Part shown: positions 8,825-18,170 of the stretch, one piece after another
How positions within the stretch are numbered: position 1 is the stretch's first letter
How the letters are laid out: each line of letters starts with the position of its first letter
Source: Bacillus sp. FJAT-44742
Lineage (GTDB): Bacteria > Bacillota > Bacilli > Bacillales > Marinococcaceae
Assembly (NCBI RefSeq): GCF_002797315.1
Contig: NZ_KZ454936.1
Location: forward strand, 2,055,645-2,119,644
DNA: 64,000 bases
Reading direction: 5' to 3'
Translations under genes and position numbers: made by a program
The notes under the pieces: model-generated
Seen by the model: the letters and a program-made list of their open reading frames with translations, nothing else
Database searches by the model: none
Told to the model about the DNA's origin: nothing

Positions 8825-10072
8825 TTGAAAGTTACAGGGTTAATTGTTGAATATAATCCTTTTCATAATGGTCATTTATATCATTTGCAAGAATCAAGGT
8901 CAAGCACAAATGCAGACATCATTATCTGCGTCATGAGCGGCTACTTTTTGCAAAGAGGAGAACCAGCGCTTGTTTCAAGGCGCACACGGACGAAAATGGC
9001 TCTTGCCGGAGGAGCTGACATTGTTGTAGAACTTCCTTATGCTTATTCCGTACAGCATGCATCTTTGTTTTCCCGTGGGGCCGTAGCTGTGCTGGAAGCC
9101 ATGGGAGCAGATACTGTGGTGTTCGGAAGCGAACATGGGCAGATCACTCCTTTCCTTGAGCTGGATTCTTTTCTTATGGACCACCAGGCTCAATATGAAA
9201 GTCATATACAATCTTTTGTCAAGCAGGGCATGAGCTATCCAAGAGCATCTTCTGCAGCCTTTTCTCAGCTGAATCCCGGTCATGACCTTCCTGATATTTT
9301 GCAGCCAAACAACATTTTAGGGTATAACTACGTAAAAGCAATACGAGAGCTGAAAGCAAAGATTAAGCCTGCCACGATAAAGAGAATAGGTGCAGGTTAT
9401 CATGAAAAAGAGAAAAATACTCAATCGATTGCCAGCGCTACCGGGATACGCCATGAGCTGATTGAGAAGCAAAATCATTTGGATGCTGTTGCCAATACGA
9501 TGCCTTCTTCTTCCTTCGACCAATTAAAAGAGGACCAGGACCACCAGCCTGATTTCTTTCATTGGAATCTTTATTATCCCTTTTTACAGGCAAATTTACT
9601 CACAGCTTCTTCTTCCCGCCTCCGGGGCATATATGAAGCGGAAGAAGGTCTTGAAAATCGTTTTATATCCCATGCAAAACAGCACTCTTCTTTCACTGCC
9701 TTTATAGAAGCTGTTAAAACAAAGCGGTACACATGGACAAGGCTGCAGCGCTTAGCAACCCATATTTTGACTGACAGTGACAAAGACTTGATGCTGAAAG
9801 TGCTTCAAGCACATAAGCTGGAATCTATTCGCCTGCTTGGTATGAATGAAAATGGGCAAAAATACCTGAGTCTCGCAAGAAATGAAATGGAGATCCCACT
9901 TGCTACAAAGATGAACCGGGAAAAAGGGCCTCAGGCGTTACTCGATGAAAAAGCAGCTCTTGCTTATTTTCTTCCCCTGTCCCCTTCCAAGCGAATTAAG
10001 CGTTATAAAGAAGAGTACTCCCTGCCTCCTGTCCGATTTGTTTCAAAGGAAGGCCGCTTTTTAAGTAATTGA
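8825..10072 (+). CDS. tmcAL: tRNA(Met) cytidine acetate ligase TmcAL
   Basis: A 415-residue nucleotidyltransferase-fold enzyme (YlbM) that uses ATP and acetate to make N4-acetylcytidine at the wobble base of elongator tRNA(Met). The signature NPFHNGH is at residues 11-17 with the (H/T)xGH motif, followed by CVMSGYFLQRGEPALVSRRTR. The start is a TTG at 8825 with AAAGGAGG upstream. It is divergent from ylbN, as in B. subtilis. Confidence 0.95.
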   Translation: MKVTGLIVEYNPFHNGHLYHLQESRSSTNADIIICVMSGYFLQRGEPALVSRRTRTKMALAGGADIVVELPYAYSVQHASLFSRGAVAVLEAMGADTVVFGSEHGQITPFLELDSFLMDHQAQYESHIQSFVKQGMSYPRASSAAFSQLNPGHDLPDILQPNNILGYNYVKAIRELKAKIKPATIKRIGAGYHEKEKNTQSIASATGIRHELIEKQNHLDAVANTMPSSSFDQLKEDQDHQPDFFHWNLYYPFLQANLLTASSSRLRGIYEAEEGLENRFISHAKQHSSFTAFIEAVKTKRYTWTRLQRLATHILTDSDKDLMLKVLQAHKLESIRLLGMNENGQKYLSLARNEMEIPLATKMNREKGPQALLDEKAALAYFLPLSPSKRIKRYKEEYSLPPVRFVSKEGRFLSN

Positions 10073-10289
10073 AAAAAGAGTCCGGGACAAACCCAGCTAA
10101 TAAGAAGGACCCTAGCCTGCAAACTTCCAGGAGTAGGACGTTGCTTTTACCGTGAAACCCATGCCCGATGAAACCTTCAGTGACTTCCTGCGTTCAGCCG
10201 GATAACCAACAATGTTGAAGCCAAAAATAAGGCTCCAATTATCAAAGACGATAATTGGAGCCTTATTTACTGTCCCAGCCTCTTTCCAT
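10073..10289. repeat. Intergenic element with imperfect terminal inverted repeats and internal hairpin
   Basis: The space between tmcAL and ylbL is bounded by AAAGAGTCCGGGACA (10075-10089) and the inverted match TGTCCCAGCCTCTTT (10271-10285). Inside, 10226-10268 forms a long hairpin with 17-base arms (AATAAGGCTCCAATTAT) that can act as a terminator for both converging genes. The part in between has no convincing coding frame. It could be a non-autonomous repeat element or a structured RNA; 15 bases of the hairpin recur at 29348-29362. Confidence 0.55.
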
Positions 10290-10307
10290 TATAAAGTGCT
10301 GATCAGC

Positions 10308-11351
10308 CTAGGGCTCGTAGCTTTCTAAAAAAGTGATGGCATCGTCAAAAGTCTCAACCGCTACCACTTCCATTTCTGCATTGATATCCTCGGCAGCTTC
10401 CATGGCTTCCTCATAATTAGAGATTTCTCCTAAATCATCGTCGGGGGCAAAGAATACATCTATACCGGAATTCTCAGCAGCCACCACCTTTTGCTTGATA
10501 CCGCCAATCCTTCCTATGTTCCCATCTTCATCAATGCTTCCTGAGCCTGCAATGTTCAAGCCCTTGGTTATGTCTCCCTCAGTCAATTGATTATAAATTT
10601 CTAAAGAAAACATCAGTCCTGCTGACGGCCCTCCAATGGCGCCGGCTTCAATATTTGTCGCCGGCTCGAAGGTGACTTCTCTTTCGGTTACAGGATACAT
10701 AATCCCAAGGCCTGCTCGCTCTGTATCATCCATTTCAGAAGGAAAAGTATCCATTTTTACAGTAACCTCTATTTCCTCATTTTCCCGGACAACAAGAAGC
10801 TCCACTTCATCTCCCGCTTCTTTTTCATCCAGGTTACCATGAAGGTCGTCTAGTGTGTTTATACGCTGGCCGTTAATTTCCTGAATCAGATCGCCTTCCT
10901 CTAAATGATTGGCAGCATCCATTTCATCGATCACTTCGGTGACTCTAACCCCTTGATATTCTATGTTGACTTCATGACCTGCTTCCCGGTAGGCGACTAT
11001 TTTTGCAGCTTCCTGAGAGTCTGTCATCAGCATCGTCTGCCGATGAAAGTATTCCTCATCTGTTTCACCGCTCCGCAGGAACAGCTCTTCATGGAGCAGC
11101 TCCCGGTAGTCACTCATTTGCGCCCACATATACAAGGGGAGATTGGCCCTTCTCTGCCTGATCGTTGTTAAATAAAACTGACCTTCTTCTCCATACCCTT
11201 CTGTCACTTCTATCATGTCAGCTAATGCAACAGCTTCTCCCGGCTGTGAATAATAATAAGGCAGAGGAATTTGATAGACAGCCAGCAAAGCAATAATTAG
11301 AATAACAGCAATCCAGCTTCTGGAAATCCCCCTTTTTTTCTTAGTTTCCAT
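10308..11351 (-). CDS. ylbL: YlbL, PDZ and Lon-like membrane serine protease (SepM family)
   Basis: A 347-residue membrane-anchored protease. It has one N-terminal membrane segment (about 13-30), a PDZ domain (about 130-200; VTEVIDEMDAANHLEEGD) and a C-terminal Lon-type S16 domain. The catalytic dyad is readable as Ser243 in GGPSAGLM and Lys286 in GGIKQK, 43 residues apart as in Lon. Family members cleave peptides or protein partners outside the membrane (SepM processes a streptococcal pheromone). Its start overlaps the end of the patatin gene by 11 bases. Confidence 0.93.
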   Translation of the reverse strand: METKKKRGISRSWIAVILIIALLAVYQIPLPYYYSQPGEAVALADMIEVTEGYGEEGQFYLTTIRQRRANLPLYMWAQMSDYRELLHEELFLRSGETDEEYFHRQTMLMTDSQEAAKIVAYREAGHEVNIEYQGVRVTEVIDEMDAANHLEEGDLIQEINGQRINTLDDLHGNLDEKEAGDEVELLVVRENEEIEVTVKMDTFPSEMDDTERAGLGIMYPVTEREVTFEPATNIEAGAIGGPSAGLMFSLEIYNQLTEGDITKGLNIAGSGSIDEDGNIGRIGGIKQKVVAAENSGIDVFFAPDDDLGEISNYEEAMEAAEDINAEMEVVAVETFDDAITFLESYEP

Positions 11352-12141
11352 TGTTTTTCTCCCTCCACTTCGTCAGCATTTCTTTGATGTGGTGAATCTG
11401 CCCTTCAGCTGCTTTTTCGCCAAGGGCGATTAATTCATTAACTTCTTCAAATACAATCGAATTATAATACTTGCTAATGGGACGAATCATGATATCTGCT
11501 TCTATTTCTCTGTATTGTAGCAGTTGTCTGCCCATAATTTCCATGCTTTGCATAATAACGTCATAAATAGAAGAAATTTCAGTTTCCCTCTCATAAAAAG
11601 AAACATCCACTGCTATCGTTAGATCCGCTCCCATTTCTTTTACAACGCTGGCAGGAACCCTGTCTATAACCCCACCGTCTACGAGAAGCCTTCCCTCTAT
11701 TTTCTCCGGAATGAATATACCGGGGATAGAGATGCTTGCCCTGACTGCATCAGCCACTGGTCCTTTCTTAAACACGACACGCTCCCCGCTTTTTAAGTCG
11801 GTCGCTACAATATGGACTGGCACTTTTAAATCTTCAATATTTTTTTGCTTAGAAAGCATATAAATAAGTTCTTTTAACCGTTTACCACTAATCAATCCCA
11901 TTTTAGGAACAGTGAAATCAATATAAAACTTCCTTCTAAACATCACTGCCATCTTTTCCATATTTTCAATGCTGTGACCTGCTCCGTACATCGCTCCGAC
12001 CAAAGCTCCCATACTGCTTCCTGCCACAAAATGAATAGGAATCTCATGTTTAAGAAGAGTTTTAATGACACCAATATGGGCGAAACCCCTCACTCCTCCT
12101 GAACCTAGTGCAAGTCCGATCAAAGGTTGTTGTTTTTCCAA
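11341..12141 (-). CDS. ylbK: Patatin-like phospholipase family protein YlbK
   Basis: A 266-residue acyl hydrolase. It shows the glycine-rich oxyanion loop GSGGVRG (13-19), the nucleophile elbow GSSMG with Ser43, and the partner Asp155 in DGG, the Ser-Asp dyad of patatins. No signal peptide is evident, so it is probably cytoplasmic or peripheral. It sits in a two-gene overlap with ylbL, as in B. subtilis. The physiological lipid substrate is unknown. Confidence 0.92.
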   Translation of the reverse strand: MEKQQPLIGLALGSGGVRGFAHIGVIKTLLKHEIPIHFVAGSSMGALVGAMYGAGHSIENMEKMAVMFRRKFYIDFTVPKMGLISGKRLKELIYMLSKQKNIEDLKVPVHIVATDLKSGERVVFKKGPVADAVRASISIPGIFIPEKIEGRLLVDGGVIDRVPASVVKEMGADLTIAVDVSFYERETEISSIYDVIMQSMEIMGRQLLQYREIEADIMIRPISKYYNSIVFEEVNELIALGEKAAEGQIHHIKEMLTKWREKNNGN

Positions 12142-12283
12142 AAGGTCAGCACTCCTTTTACAAAAAGGATATGGTTCTACTTTACGCCCGTCCGCGTATA
12201 TTGATTACAAAACATGTCCAATTCTTGATTGAAATAAGCTGGGATTTTTATCTTACTTATTTTCCAGCGAAGGAGGCAAGCAT

Positions 12284-13504
12284 TTGCAAAGAGCAAAAGC
12301 TCAGTCACTTTTACTCGCAGCAGGGGCCGTCTCTGTCGCGGTTTCTTTGATGGTGTTTCCAAAACAATCTTTTGAAGCTTCCCTTAGAGGCCTTACAATG
12401 TGGTGGGAAGTGGTGTTCCCTTCCCTGCTTCCATTTTTTATCCTTTCTGAACTGTTGATCGCCTTTGGAGTAGTCAGCTTCCTTGGAGCCATGCTTGAGC
12501 CACTAATGAGACCTTTGTTCAGAGTCCCTGGAACGGGAGGGTTTGTCTGGGCCATGGGCCTAGCGTCAGGGTACCCGGCCGGAGCGAAGCTGACAGTAAG
12601 GCTGCGGCAGGAAAATATAATTTCAAAAACTGAGGCTGAACGCCTTGTATCCTTTACTAACTCCTCAAATCCATTATTCATTATGGGGGCCATAGCTGTC
12701 GGTTTTTTCCATGACCCCCAACTAGGGTTAGTGTTAGCCGCTGCCCATTACCTAGGCAATCTTTGCGTAGGACTTGTCATGCGTTTCCACGGAAGTAGTG
12801 AGCCGTCAGGATCATTTTCTACTCCACCAAGTACAAAAATTTCCCTTAGTTATGCTGCCGACCTTCTTCATAAAGAAAGAATGAAGGATACGAGACCTTT
12901 TGGGAAAAAGCTTGGGGATGCTGTCCGCTCATCCATAGATACGTTATTAATGATTGGCGGGTTTATTATTTTATTTTCCGTATTCAATGAGTTGTTGCAT
13001 CTCGTAAATATTGCATCACTTCTTGCTTCTGCATTAGCTGCTTTCTTTCTCATTTTAAAGCTTCCCGCTGACTTAAGCCTCCCTTTTATATCAGGATTAT
13101 TTGAAATCACTTTAGGGGGCCGGCTGGCAAGTGAAACAACAGGCGCCAGCCTGAAAGAGCAGGCTGTTGTAACAAGCTTTATCCTTGCTTTCAGTGGTTT
13201 TTCCGTACAGGCCCAAGTGGCCAGTCTCTTAGCTGAAACCGATATTCGTTTTAAACCTTTTTTTATTGCCAGAATATTTCACGGATTCTTCGCTGCAGCT
13301 TTGGCTCTTTTATTATGGGAACCTCTTTATGAGAGCAAGGAAGCTGCTGTTGAGCAGTTCATTCCTGTTTTTTCATCTGACGATTCCACTGCCTTATCCT
13401 CATACTGGGAAACTTTCCTGGCATGGGGAGGCTTATTTACTTTTATCATGCTGGTAGTCTATGTTTTTCTTCGAGCCAGGAAGCTTTTTCTGTATGTTCG
13501 CTGA
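12284..13504 (+). CDS. ylbJ: Sporulation integral membrane protein YlbJ
   Basis: A 406-residue polytopic membrane protein with a Gate-type (nucleoside-recognition) fold. Conserved blocks include WWEVVFPSLLPFFI (about 40-53) and MGLASGYPAGAKL (about 90-102). In B. subtilis YlbJ is made in the mother cell and is needed for efficient heat-resistant spore formation. The start is a TTG at 12284 with AAGGAGG 7 bases upstream. It is divergent from ylbK and converges on coaD. Confidence 0.93.
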   Translation: MQRAKAQSLLLAAGAVSVAVSLMVFPKQSFEASLRGLTMWWEVVFPSLLPFFILSELLIAFGVVSFLGAMLEPLMRPLFRVPGTGGFVWAMGLASGYPAGAKLTVRLRQENIISKTEAERLVSFTNSSNPLFIMGAIAVGFFHDPQLGLVLAAAHYLGNLCVGLVMRFHGSSEPSGSFSTPPSTKISLSYAADLLHKERMKDTRPFGKKLGDAVRSSIDTLLMIGGFIILFSVFNELLHLVNIASLLASALAAFFLILKLPADLSLPFISGLFEITLGGRLASETTGASLKEQAVVTSFILAFSGFSVQAQVASLLAETDIRFKPFFIARIFHGFFAAALALLLWEPLYESKEAAVEQFIPVFSSDDSTALSSYWETFLAWGGLFTFIMLVVYVFLRARKLFLYVR

Positions 13505-13507
13505 GTA

Positions 13508-13537
13508 TAAAAACGGCACTCCTTGCAGAGTGCCTTT
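13508..13537. terminator. Bidirectional terminator between ylbJ and coaD
   Basis: GGCACTC pairs with GAGTGCC around a short loop, with TTTT on the plus side and a T run on the minus side (AAAA at 13510-13513). Confidence 0.82.
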
Positions 13538-14618
<1,081 letters not shown>

Positions 14619-14775
14619 AGCATGCCCGCCTTTATTTGCTGTCATTATTATCCTATATCATCCTAACATAAAAAGGGAAAAACCTTAATTCATTCAGCTA
14701 AGGACCTGTAACCGTCAATTTTTCTTGTTTTCTGGAAATCGTGTATAAAAAATTCCGCCCCGGTTTATAATGTGG

Positions 14776-14916
14776 ATAGCAGCATGACCCCATGTTGCTG
14801 ACAACCGCGGAGAAGACTTACGTTTCCCCATAAGTTCTTCCTCCGGTTTCTCCTCTCCCATTGCTTGCTTAATATGGCAGGCGCCCCCCACGCTTCGGCG
14901 CAGGGGGTTTTTTTTT
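14776..14916 (+). ncRNA. csfG: Probable sporulation small RNA CsfG
   Basis: The rsmD-ylbG interval holds a dense structured region without a coding frame. A forespore-like promoter precedes it: GTATA (14743-14747), a 14-base gap, then GG and ATAATG (14767-14772). The transcript would carry a hairpin AGCAGCAT/ATGTTGCT, a long stem between 14803 and 14847 (ACCGCGGAGAAG side paired with the CTTCCTCCGGT side), and a C-rich/G-rich terminator with nine Ts ending near 14916. CsfG is known to lie between ylbH (rsmD) and ylbG in endospore formers. Identity rests on position and structure, not on an alignment. Confidence 0.65.
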
Positions 14917-15023
14917 GGCTCCGGACCCTTCCATGTTAATCCCTTTCTTTTCTGAAGTGAGAAAGCAGTGGTATGCTTAGTTATGTAGAGCTAGAAAAGC
15001 AAATAAAAAGGAGAGACAAGGAT

Positions 15024-15413
15024 ATGATACAGCGATTTATCGAGCTTGGAGAAGGCTACGCGGATATTTTTGAATGGCTTGCGCTCGTTGAAGCGAATAG
15101 CCATCGTGTAAAATACATATTAAGATTAGATACGGAAATTAACAGCCGAAATGTTTCTTCCATTGCCGCTGTCTTCACTCCTTCAGGGGAGAACCACTTT
15201 CAGCCGGTATATATATGCAGGGAAGGTCTTTTAAATCCTGAACATAAATCCACCCAGCGTTTTGACATGGTCTATAAAGCAGCCAGCTCCCTTAACAAGA
15301 ATATTATCCCTTTATCGGTAAAACCATCCAGTATGTTTCCAGAAAAAGGGTTATATTATCAATATTTAATAGGCATCTTACGAATGAATAAGTATCTTAC
15401 TCCCCTTTCTTAG
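15024..15413 (+). CDS. DUF7147-like conserved protein
   Basis: A 129-residue soluble protein beginning MIQRFIELGEGYADIFEWL and ending LYYQYLIGILRMNKYLTPLS. It resembles a Bacillaceae family once misnamed methylthioribose kinase and now treated as DUF7147; no enzyme motif is visible and the function is unknown. The start at 15024 has AAGGAG 10 bases upstream; an earlier ATG at 14973 lacks one. It lies between the CsfG region and ylbG, as in relatives. Confidence 0.72.
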   Translation: MIQRFIELGEGYADIFEWLALVEANSHRVKYILRLDTEINSRNVSSIAAVFTPSGENHFQPVYICREGLLNPEHKSTQRFDMVYKAASSLNKNIIPLSVKPSSMFPEKGLYYQYLIGILRMNKYLTPLS

Positions 15414-15521
15414 CAGTCAAAACTGATTGCATACAGGTCTTATGTTGTGCAAAAGAGGCACGTAGAAAATAGTAAGCTCATTTCTCACTCATCACCCATG
15501 ACACCCCGCCTCCTACGCATT

Positions 15522-15550
15522 AAAAAAACCCCCGGAACAATTCCGGGGGA
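15522..15550 (-). terminator. Terminator of ylbG
   Basis: On the minus strand CCCCCGGAA pairs with TTCCGGGGG around a 4-base loop, followed by TTTTTTT. Confidence 0.92.
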
Positions 15551-15826
15551 CTACAATCCCATGTTATAGTCGTAGGATTTAACCTTATCGGGTACTTTGC
15601 TTTGATATTCAGTACTCACATAAGGACGCATCGATGGTTCTACTTTTTTAACATAGTGAAGTGATTCTATTTTCTTCGCTGTTTCATCCGTATCTTCTTT
15701 ATTACAATAGACGATTGCGTATTTCATCTTTTTCGAAACATAATGAACGTTGCCAAATTTTCGCAGCTGCCGGACATGTTTCAATGAACGCAGCCAGACG
15801 GCCAACCCTTGACGTTCTGTGATCAT
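15551..15826 (-). CDS. ylbG: YlbG family protein (DUF2129)
   Basis: A 91-residue protein with the family segments GLAVWLRSLKHVRQLRKFG (about 7-25) and YAIVYCNKED, ending in RPYVSTEYQSKVPDK. The family is conserved across Bacillota but uncharacterised. An AAGGAG site lies 10 bases before the ATG. In B. subtilis ylbG directly neighbours ylbF; here ylbF is about 16 kb away. Confidence 0.9.
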   Translation of the reverse strand: MITERQGLAVWLRSLKHVRQLRKFGNVHYVSKKMKYAIVYCNKEDTDETAKKIESLHYVKKVEPSMRPYVSTEYQSKVPDKVKSYDYNMGL

Positions 15827-15996
15827 GGCATGCCCGCTCCTTTGTACGTAGGTTTGCTCCTAGTCTAGCATGACTTTTGCAAAACGGCAATATCAGACAG
15901 TAATTTCCATAGTCATTCTTTCTTTTATTATTGAAGTACGCCTCCTACTATGTGTATTAAATCTCTTTACCTATCCAAGGAAAGGAGCAAAAGGTA

Positions 15997-16317
15997 ATGG
16001 AAGAAGCATGGAAACGTTTTTTTATCTATCTTCATGAAAACCATCCTTCTATACATATTCAACGAAAAAAGATAGCTGGCATCAATTTCCTTTATGTTGA
16101 AGCTATACACCGGCAAAGTCTAGTTGAGGAAAGCCTAAGAAAAGCCGCTGCGTATGCAGCCAAAGGAAAGCAGCTGACTACTTTTTTAACTTTTGTACGC
16201 ATGGATGAGCCTTTAAACGAATATGTCTATTCCCTTCGCTTTCAGGTTCCATTGGAGAAAAGATTTTGCTGTGGAAAAGGGTGTGTCGACTGCGTTCGTT
16301 TTCAAAACGGCCCCTAA
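15997..16317 (+). CDS. Small unknown protein with C-terminal CCGxGCxxC motif
   Basis: A 106-residue basic protein that I do not recognise. The first 85 residues look like a compact alpha/beta fold without membrane segments. Near the C-terminus it carries CCGKGCVDC (about 91-99), a four-cysteine cluster resembling the CCGxGCxxCV core of oxidoreductase-like (OXLD) domains and suited to binding a metal or Fe-S cluster. An AAGGAG site with good spacing precedes the ATG. Function is unknown; the OXLD resemblance is motif-level only. Confidence 0.75.
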   Translation: MEEAWKRFFIYLHENHPSIHIQRKKIAGINFLYVEAIHRQSLVEESLRKAAAYAAKGKQLTTFLTFVRMDEPLNEYVYSLRFQVPLEKRFCCGKGCVDCVRFQNGP

Positions 16318-16318
16318 A

Positions 16319-16356
16319 CGTGAAACAGCTGCTTTCCTGCCAAAAGGCAGAAAAAC
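16319..16356. terminator. Hairpin between two converging small genes
   Basis: CTGCC-AAAA-GGCAG forms the inner stem and AACAGCT repeats flank it. A short T run on each side could serve either gene; strength is uncertain. Confidence 0.5.
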
Positions 16357-16364
16357 AGCTACTC

Positions 16365-16622
16365 TTAAAAGGCTAGGACAACAGCGGTGACTAATGAGCC
16401 TGTTCCAATGAGAAACAATACACCATTAATGGTTTTTAGATGCTTATTTCCTTTTTCATGAAGATAATATAAGGTAAGAAACACTCCTACACAAACAATG
16501 ATGAATAAGGAACCTATCACCGCATCCCCAATAGCATATTGTGTAAATTGAAGCATAATCGCCACGCACCATAAGATGGCTAAACCAATTCCTACCCATG
16601 TAAATAATTTCCTTGGTTGAAT
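16365..16622 (-). CDS. Small three-helix membrane protein with ambiguous start
   Basis: About 85 residues with three membrane segments (near 10-28, 33-54 and 66-84) and a short basic loop; not a family I recognise. The first codon is unclear. A GTG at 16631 lies inside the GGAGGTG ribosome site itself and follows a TAG stop by one codon, so it cannot be used normally. Eight bases after GGAGG there is an in-frame ATT (16622), given here as the start. No ATG, GTG or TTG follows before the first membrane segment. Confidence 0.6.
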   Translation of the reverse strand: MQPRKLFTWVGIGLAILWCVAIMLQFTQYAIGDAVIGSLFIIVCVGVFLTLYYLHEKGNKHLKTINGVLFLIGTGSLVTAVVLAF

Positions 16623-16749
16623 TTTCGGCACCTCCTACGTTTCCTCGCTCTTTATTTTAACAAACACACCTGCACCTATGCATTCTTTTCCCTCGTAATG
16701 TCCTCTTTTTGTTAAAATAACGTGTAGTTCCAACAAAGAAGGGTGAAAA

Positions 16750-16894
16750 ATGAGTGATATTATCCCCCCTAAAAAATTTAAAAAGCATCTATATCCAAGT
16801 ATCCGGCGATGACTTCCTTCCTTTTACCGAAGAAGAACTATTAAAGAGCAGCCGGTCCCTGACCGAAGCCGCCATGAAGCTGCCTATGATGTAG
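16750..16894 (+). pseudogene. Small gene interrupted by a one-base frameshift
   Basis: An ATG at 16750 behind AAGGGTG opens a frame (MSDIIPPKKFKKH) that stops at 16812. The next frame continues smoothly as SIYIQVSGDDFLPFTEEELL and on to LPMM with a stop at 16892-16894. The total length is 145 bases, one too many for a single frame. The C6 run at 16764-16769 is the likely slip site. Joined, it would encode about 47 residues. I do not recognise the protein. A sequencing error or programmed frameshift is also possible. Confidence 0.5.
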
Positions 16895-16905
16895 ATTATC
16901 AGAGA

Positions 16906-16937
16906 ATCAGCAGCCATGCCTAGCTGATTTTATTTTT
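16906..16937 (+). terminator. Terminator after the frameshifted small gene
   Basis: ATCAGC (16906-16911) pairs with GCTGAT (16923-16928), followed by a T-rich run on the plus strand. It supports real transcription of the small upstream gene. Confidence 0.6.
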
Positions 16938-17712
16938 GTTTAAACTGCTTTCCAGCTGCTCTTTCCAATAACCTCGGTGCTATTCCATAAATCTTAGCCC
17001 CTGCGTTCATCCACAAAGGGAGATTCATTTCTCTCTTTGGCTTCTTAATAAGCTTCAGGGTGTTTCTTGCCACCTTATCAGGAGACAGCATAAATTTCTC
17101 AACATTTTTTTCATAGGTACCTTGTTTATCTGCTTTCTCAAAAAATGGGGTTTTTATCGGGCCGGGATTAACGGCACTTACAATGATTCCATCGTCCTCC
17201 ACTTCCATGCGAAGGCTGTTTGTAAAGCCAAGAACAGCATGCTTCGTTGCAGAATAAACCGCCGATTTTGGAGTCGCAATTTTGCCGGCCTGAGAAGAAA
17301 TGTTTATAATATGACCTTGTTTTCTGGCTGTCATAGAAGGAAGGACGGCCCGAGTCATTTGAATAAGACCGACTGCATTAACAGCAAACATCCCTTGTAT
17401 ATCTTCAATTGGCGTATCAATCACTTTTTCAAACAATCCATAACCTGCATTGTTGATAAGAACATCGATATGCCCTTTTTCCCTCAGGATCTTTTCTACC
17501 CCTTTAATCACCTGCTCCGTTTCTGTAATATCTCCAGGAAGCACCATCGCATTGCCACCTAACTTTATGATTTCCTCTTTTAAAGAAAGTAATTTATCTT
17601 CTGACCTTGCGATAAGGACTAGCTCCTTTGCTCCCTTTCTGGCAGCAGCACGTGCGATCCACGCTCCTAGTCCGCTTGACGCGCCTGTAATAACAATGAC
17701 TTTATTTTTCAT
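16930..17712 (-). CDS. SDR family NAD(P)-dependent oxidoreductase
   Basis: A 260-residue classical short-chain dehydrogenase. The cofactor loop TGASSGLG is at 9-16, NNAG at 87-90, and the catalytic set is Ser140, Tyr153 and Lys157 (YSATK). The C-terminus is basic (ERAAGKQFKQK). Several relatives, including YqjQ, act on lipid or carbonyl substrates; the substrate here is unknown. It is a single gene transcribed away from the proline operon. Confidence 0.9.
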   Translation of the reverse strand: MKNKVIVITGASSGLGAWIARAAARKGAKELVLIARSEDKLLSLKEEIIKLGGNAMVLPGDITETEQVIKGVEKILREKGHIDVLINNAGYGLFEKVIDTPIEDIQGMFAVNAVGLIQMTRAVLPSMTARKQGHIINISSQAGKIATPKSAVYSATKHAVLGFTNSLRMEVEDDGIIVSAVNPGPIKTPFFEKADKQGTYEKNVEKFMLSPDKVARNTLKLIKKPKREMNLPLWMNAGAKIYGIAPRLLERAAGKQFKQK

Positions 17713-17825
17713 GACGATTCCTCTCTTTGCTATAGATCATTTTCTTTGCCAGTTATTTTCATTCTATCATTTACATCTGATCCCCATGTAAGTAAAGTTG
17801 AGTTTCAATTTTTTTAGGGGAGATC

Positions 17826-17855
17826 TTGACATTTCTTCTCTTTACAACACATAAT
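17826..17855 (+). promoter_or_regulatory. Sigma-A promoter of the proBAC leader
   Basis: Consensus TTGACA at 17826-17831, an 18-base spacer and CATAAT at 17850-17855. Transcription would begin about 17862 and enter the T-box leader. Confidence 0.82.
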
Positions 17856-17861
17856 GTAATA

Positions 17862-18106
17862 TAAATTGATCGATCAGGTGTTGAAAGGGAATAGTAGATT
17901 ATCATTCAAGCGTCAGAGAATGAAACCCTTAGGCTGAAAGGTTTCATCGCTGTGAAGTTTTCGAACCTGCCCTGGAGCCGTCGGGGATAAACCCGACCGT
18001 TTCCCGCGATAAGGGTAAGCGAGTGGACGTTTAGATTGCGTCAACAAAAGGTGGTACCGCGGAATGAAGCCCTTCCGTCCTTTACTGGACAGAAGGGCTT
18101 TTTTTA
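17862..18106 (+). promoter_or_regulatory. T-box leader of the proline operon
   Basis: The leader before proB carries the near-invariant T-box sequence AAAGGTGGTACCGCGG (18047-18062). It is followed by a terminator whose arms are AAGCCCTTCCGTCC (18067-18080) and GGACAGAAGGGCTT, with a T run to about 18106. Uncharged tRNA binding is expected to favour the antiterminator and let transcription into proBAC. A CCT at 17966-17968 in the GAACCTG context is a plausible proline specifier, but I did not fold Stem I. Confidence 0.93.
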
Positions 18107-18170
18107 TTGAAAAGCATTTCAGAAAATGTCTCTTTACGAGCTGTGAAATAATAAGAACCAGGTGATAAAC

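Noticed and set aside
16261-16317. CX3CX2C as a radical-SAM motif in the small 15997 gene
   Set aside because: The protein is only 106 residues with the motif at its C-terminus, unlike any radical-SAM enzyme.
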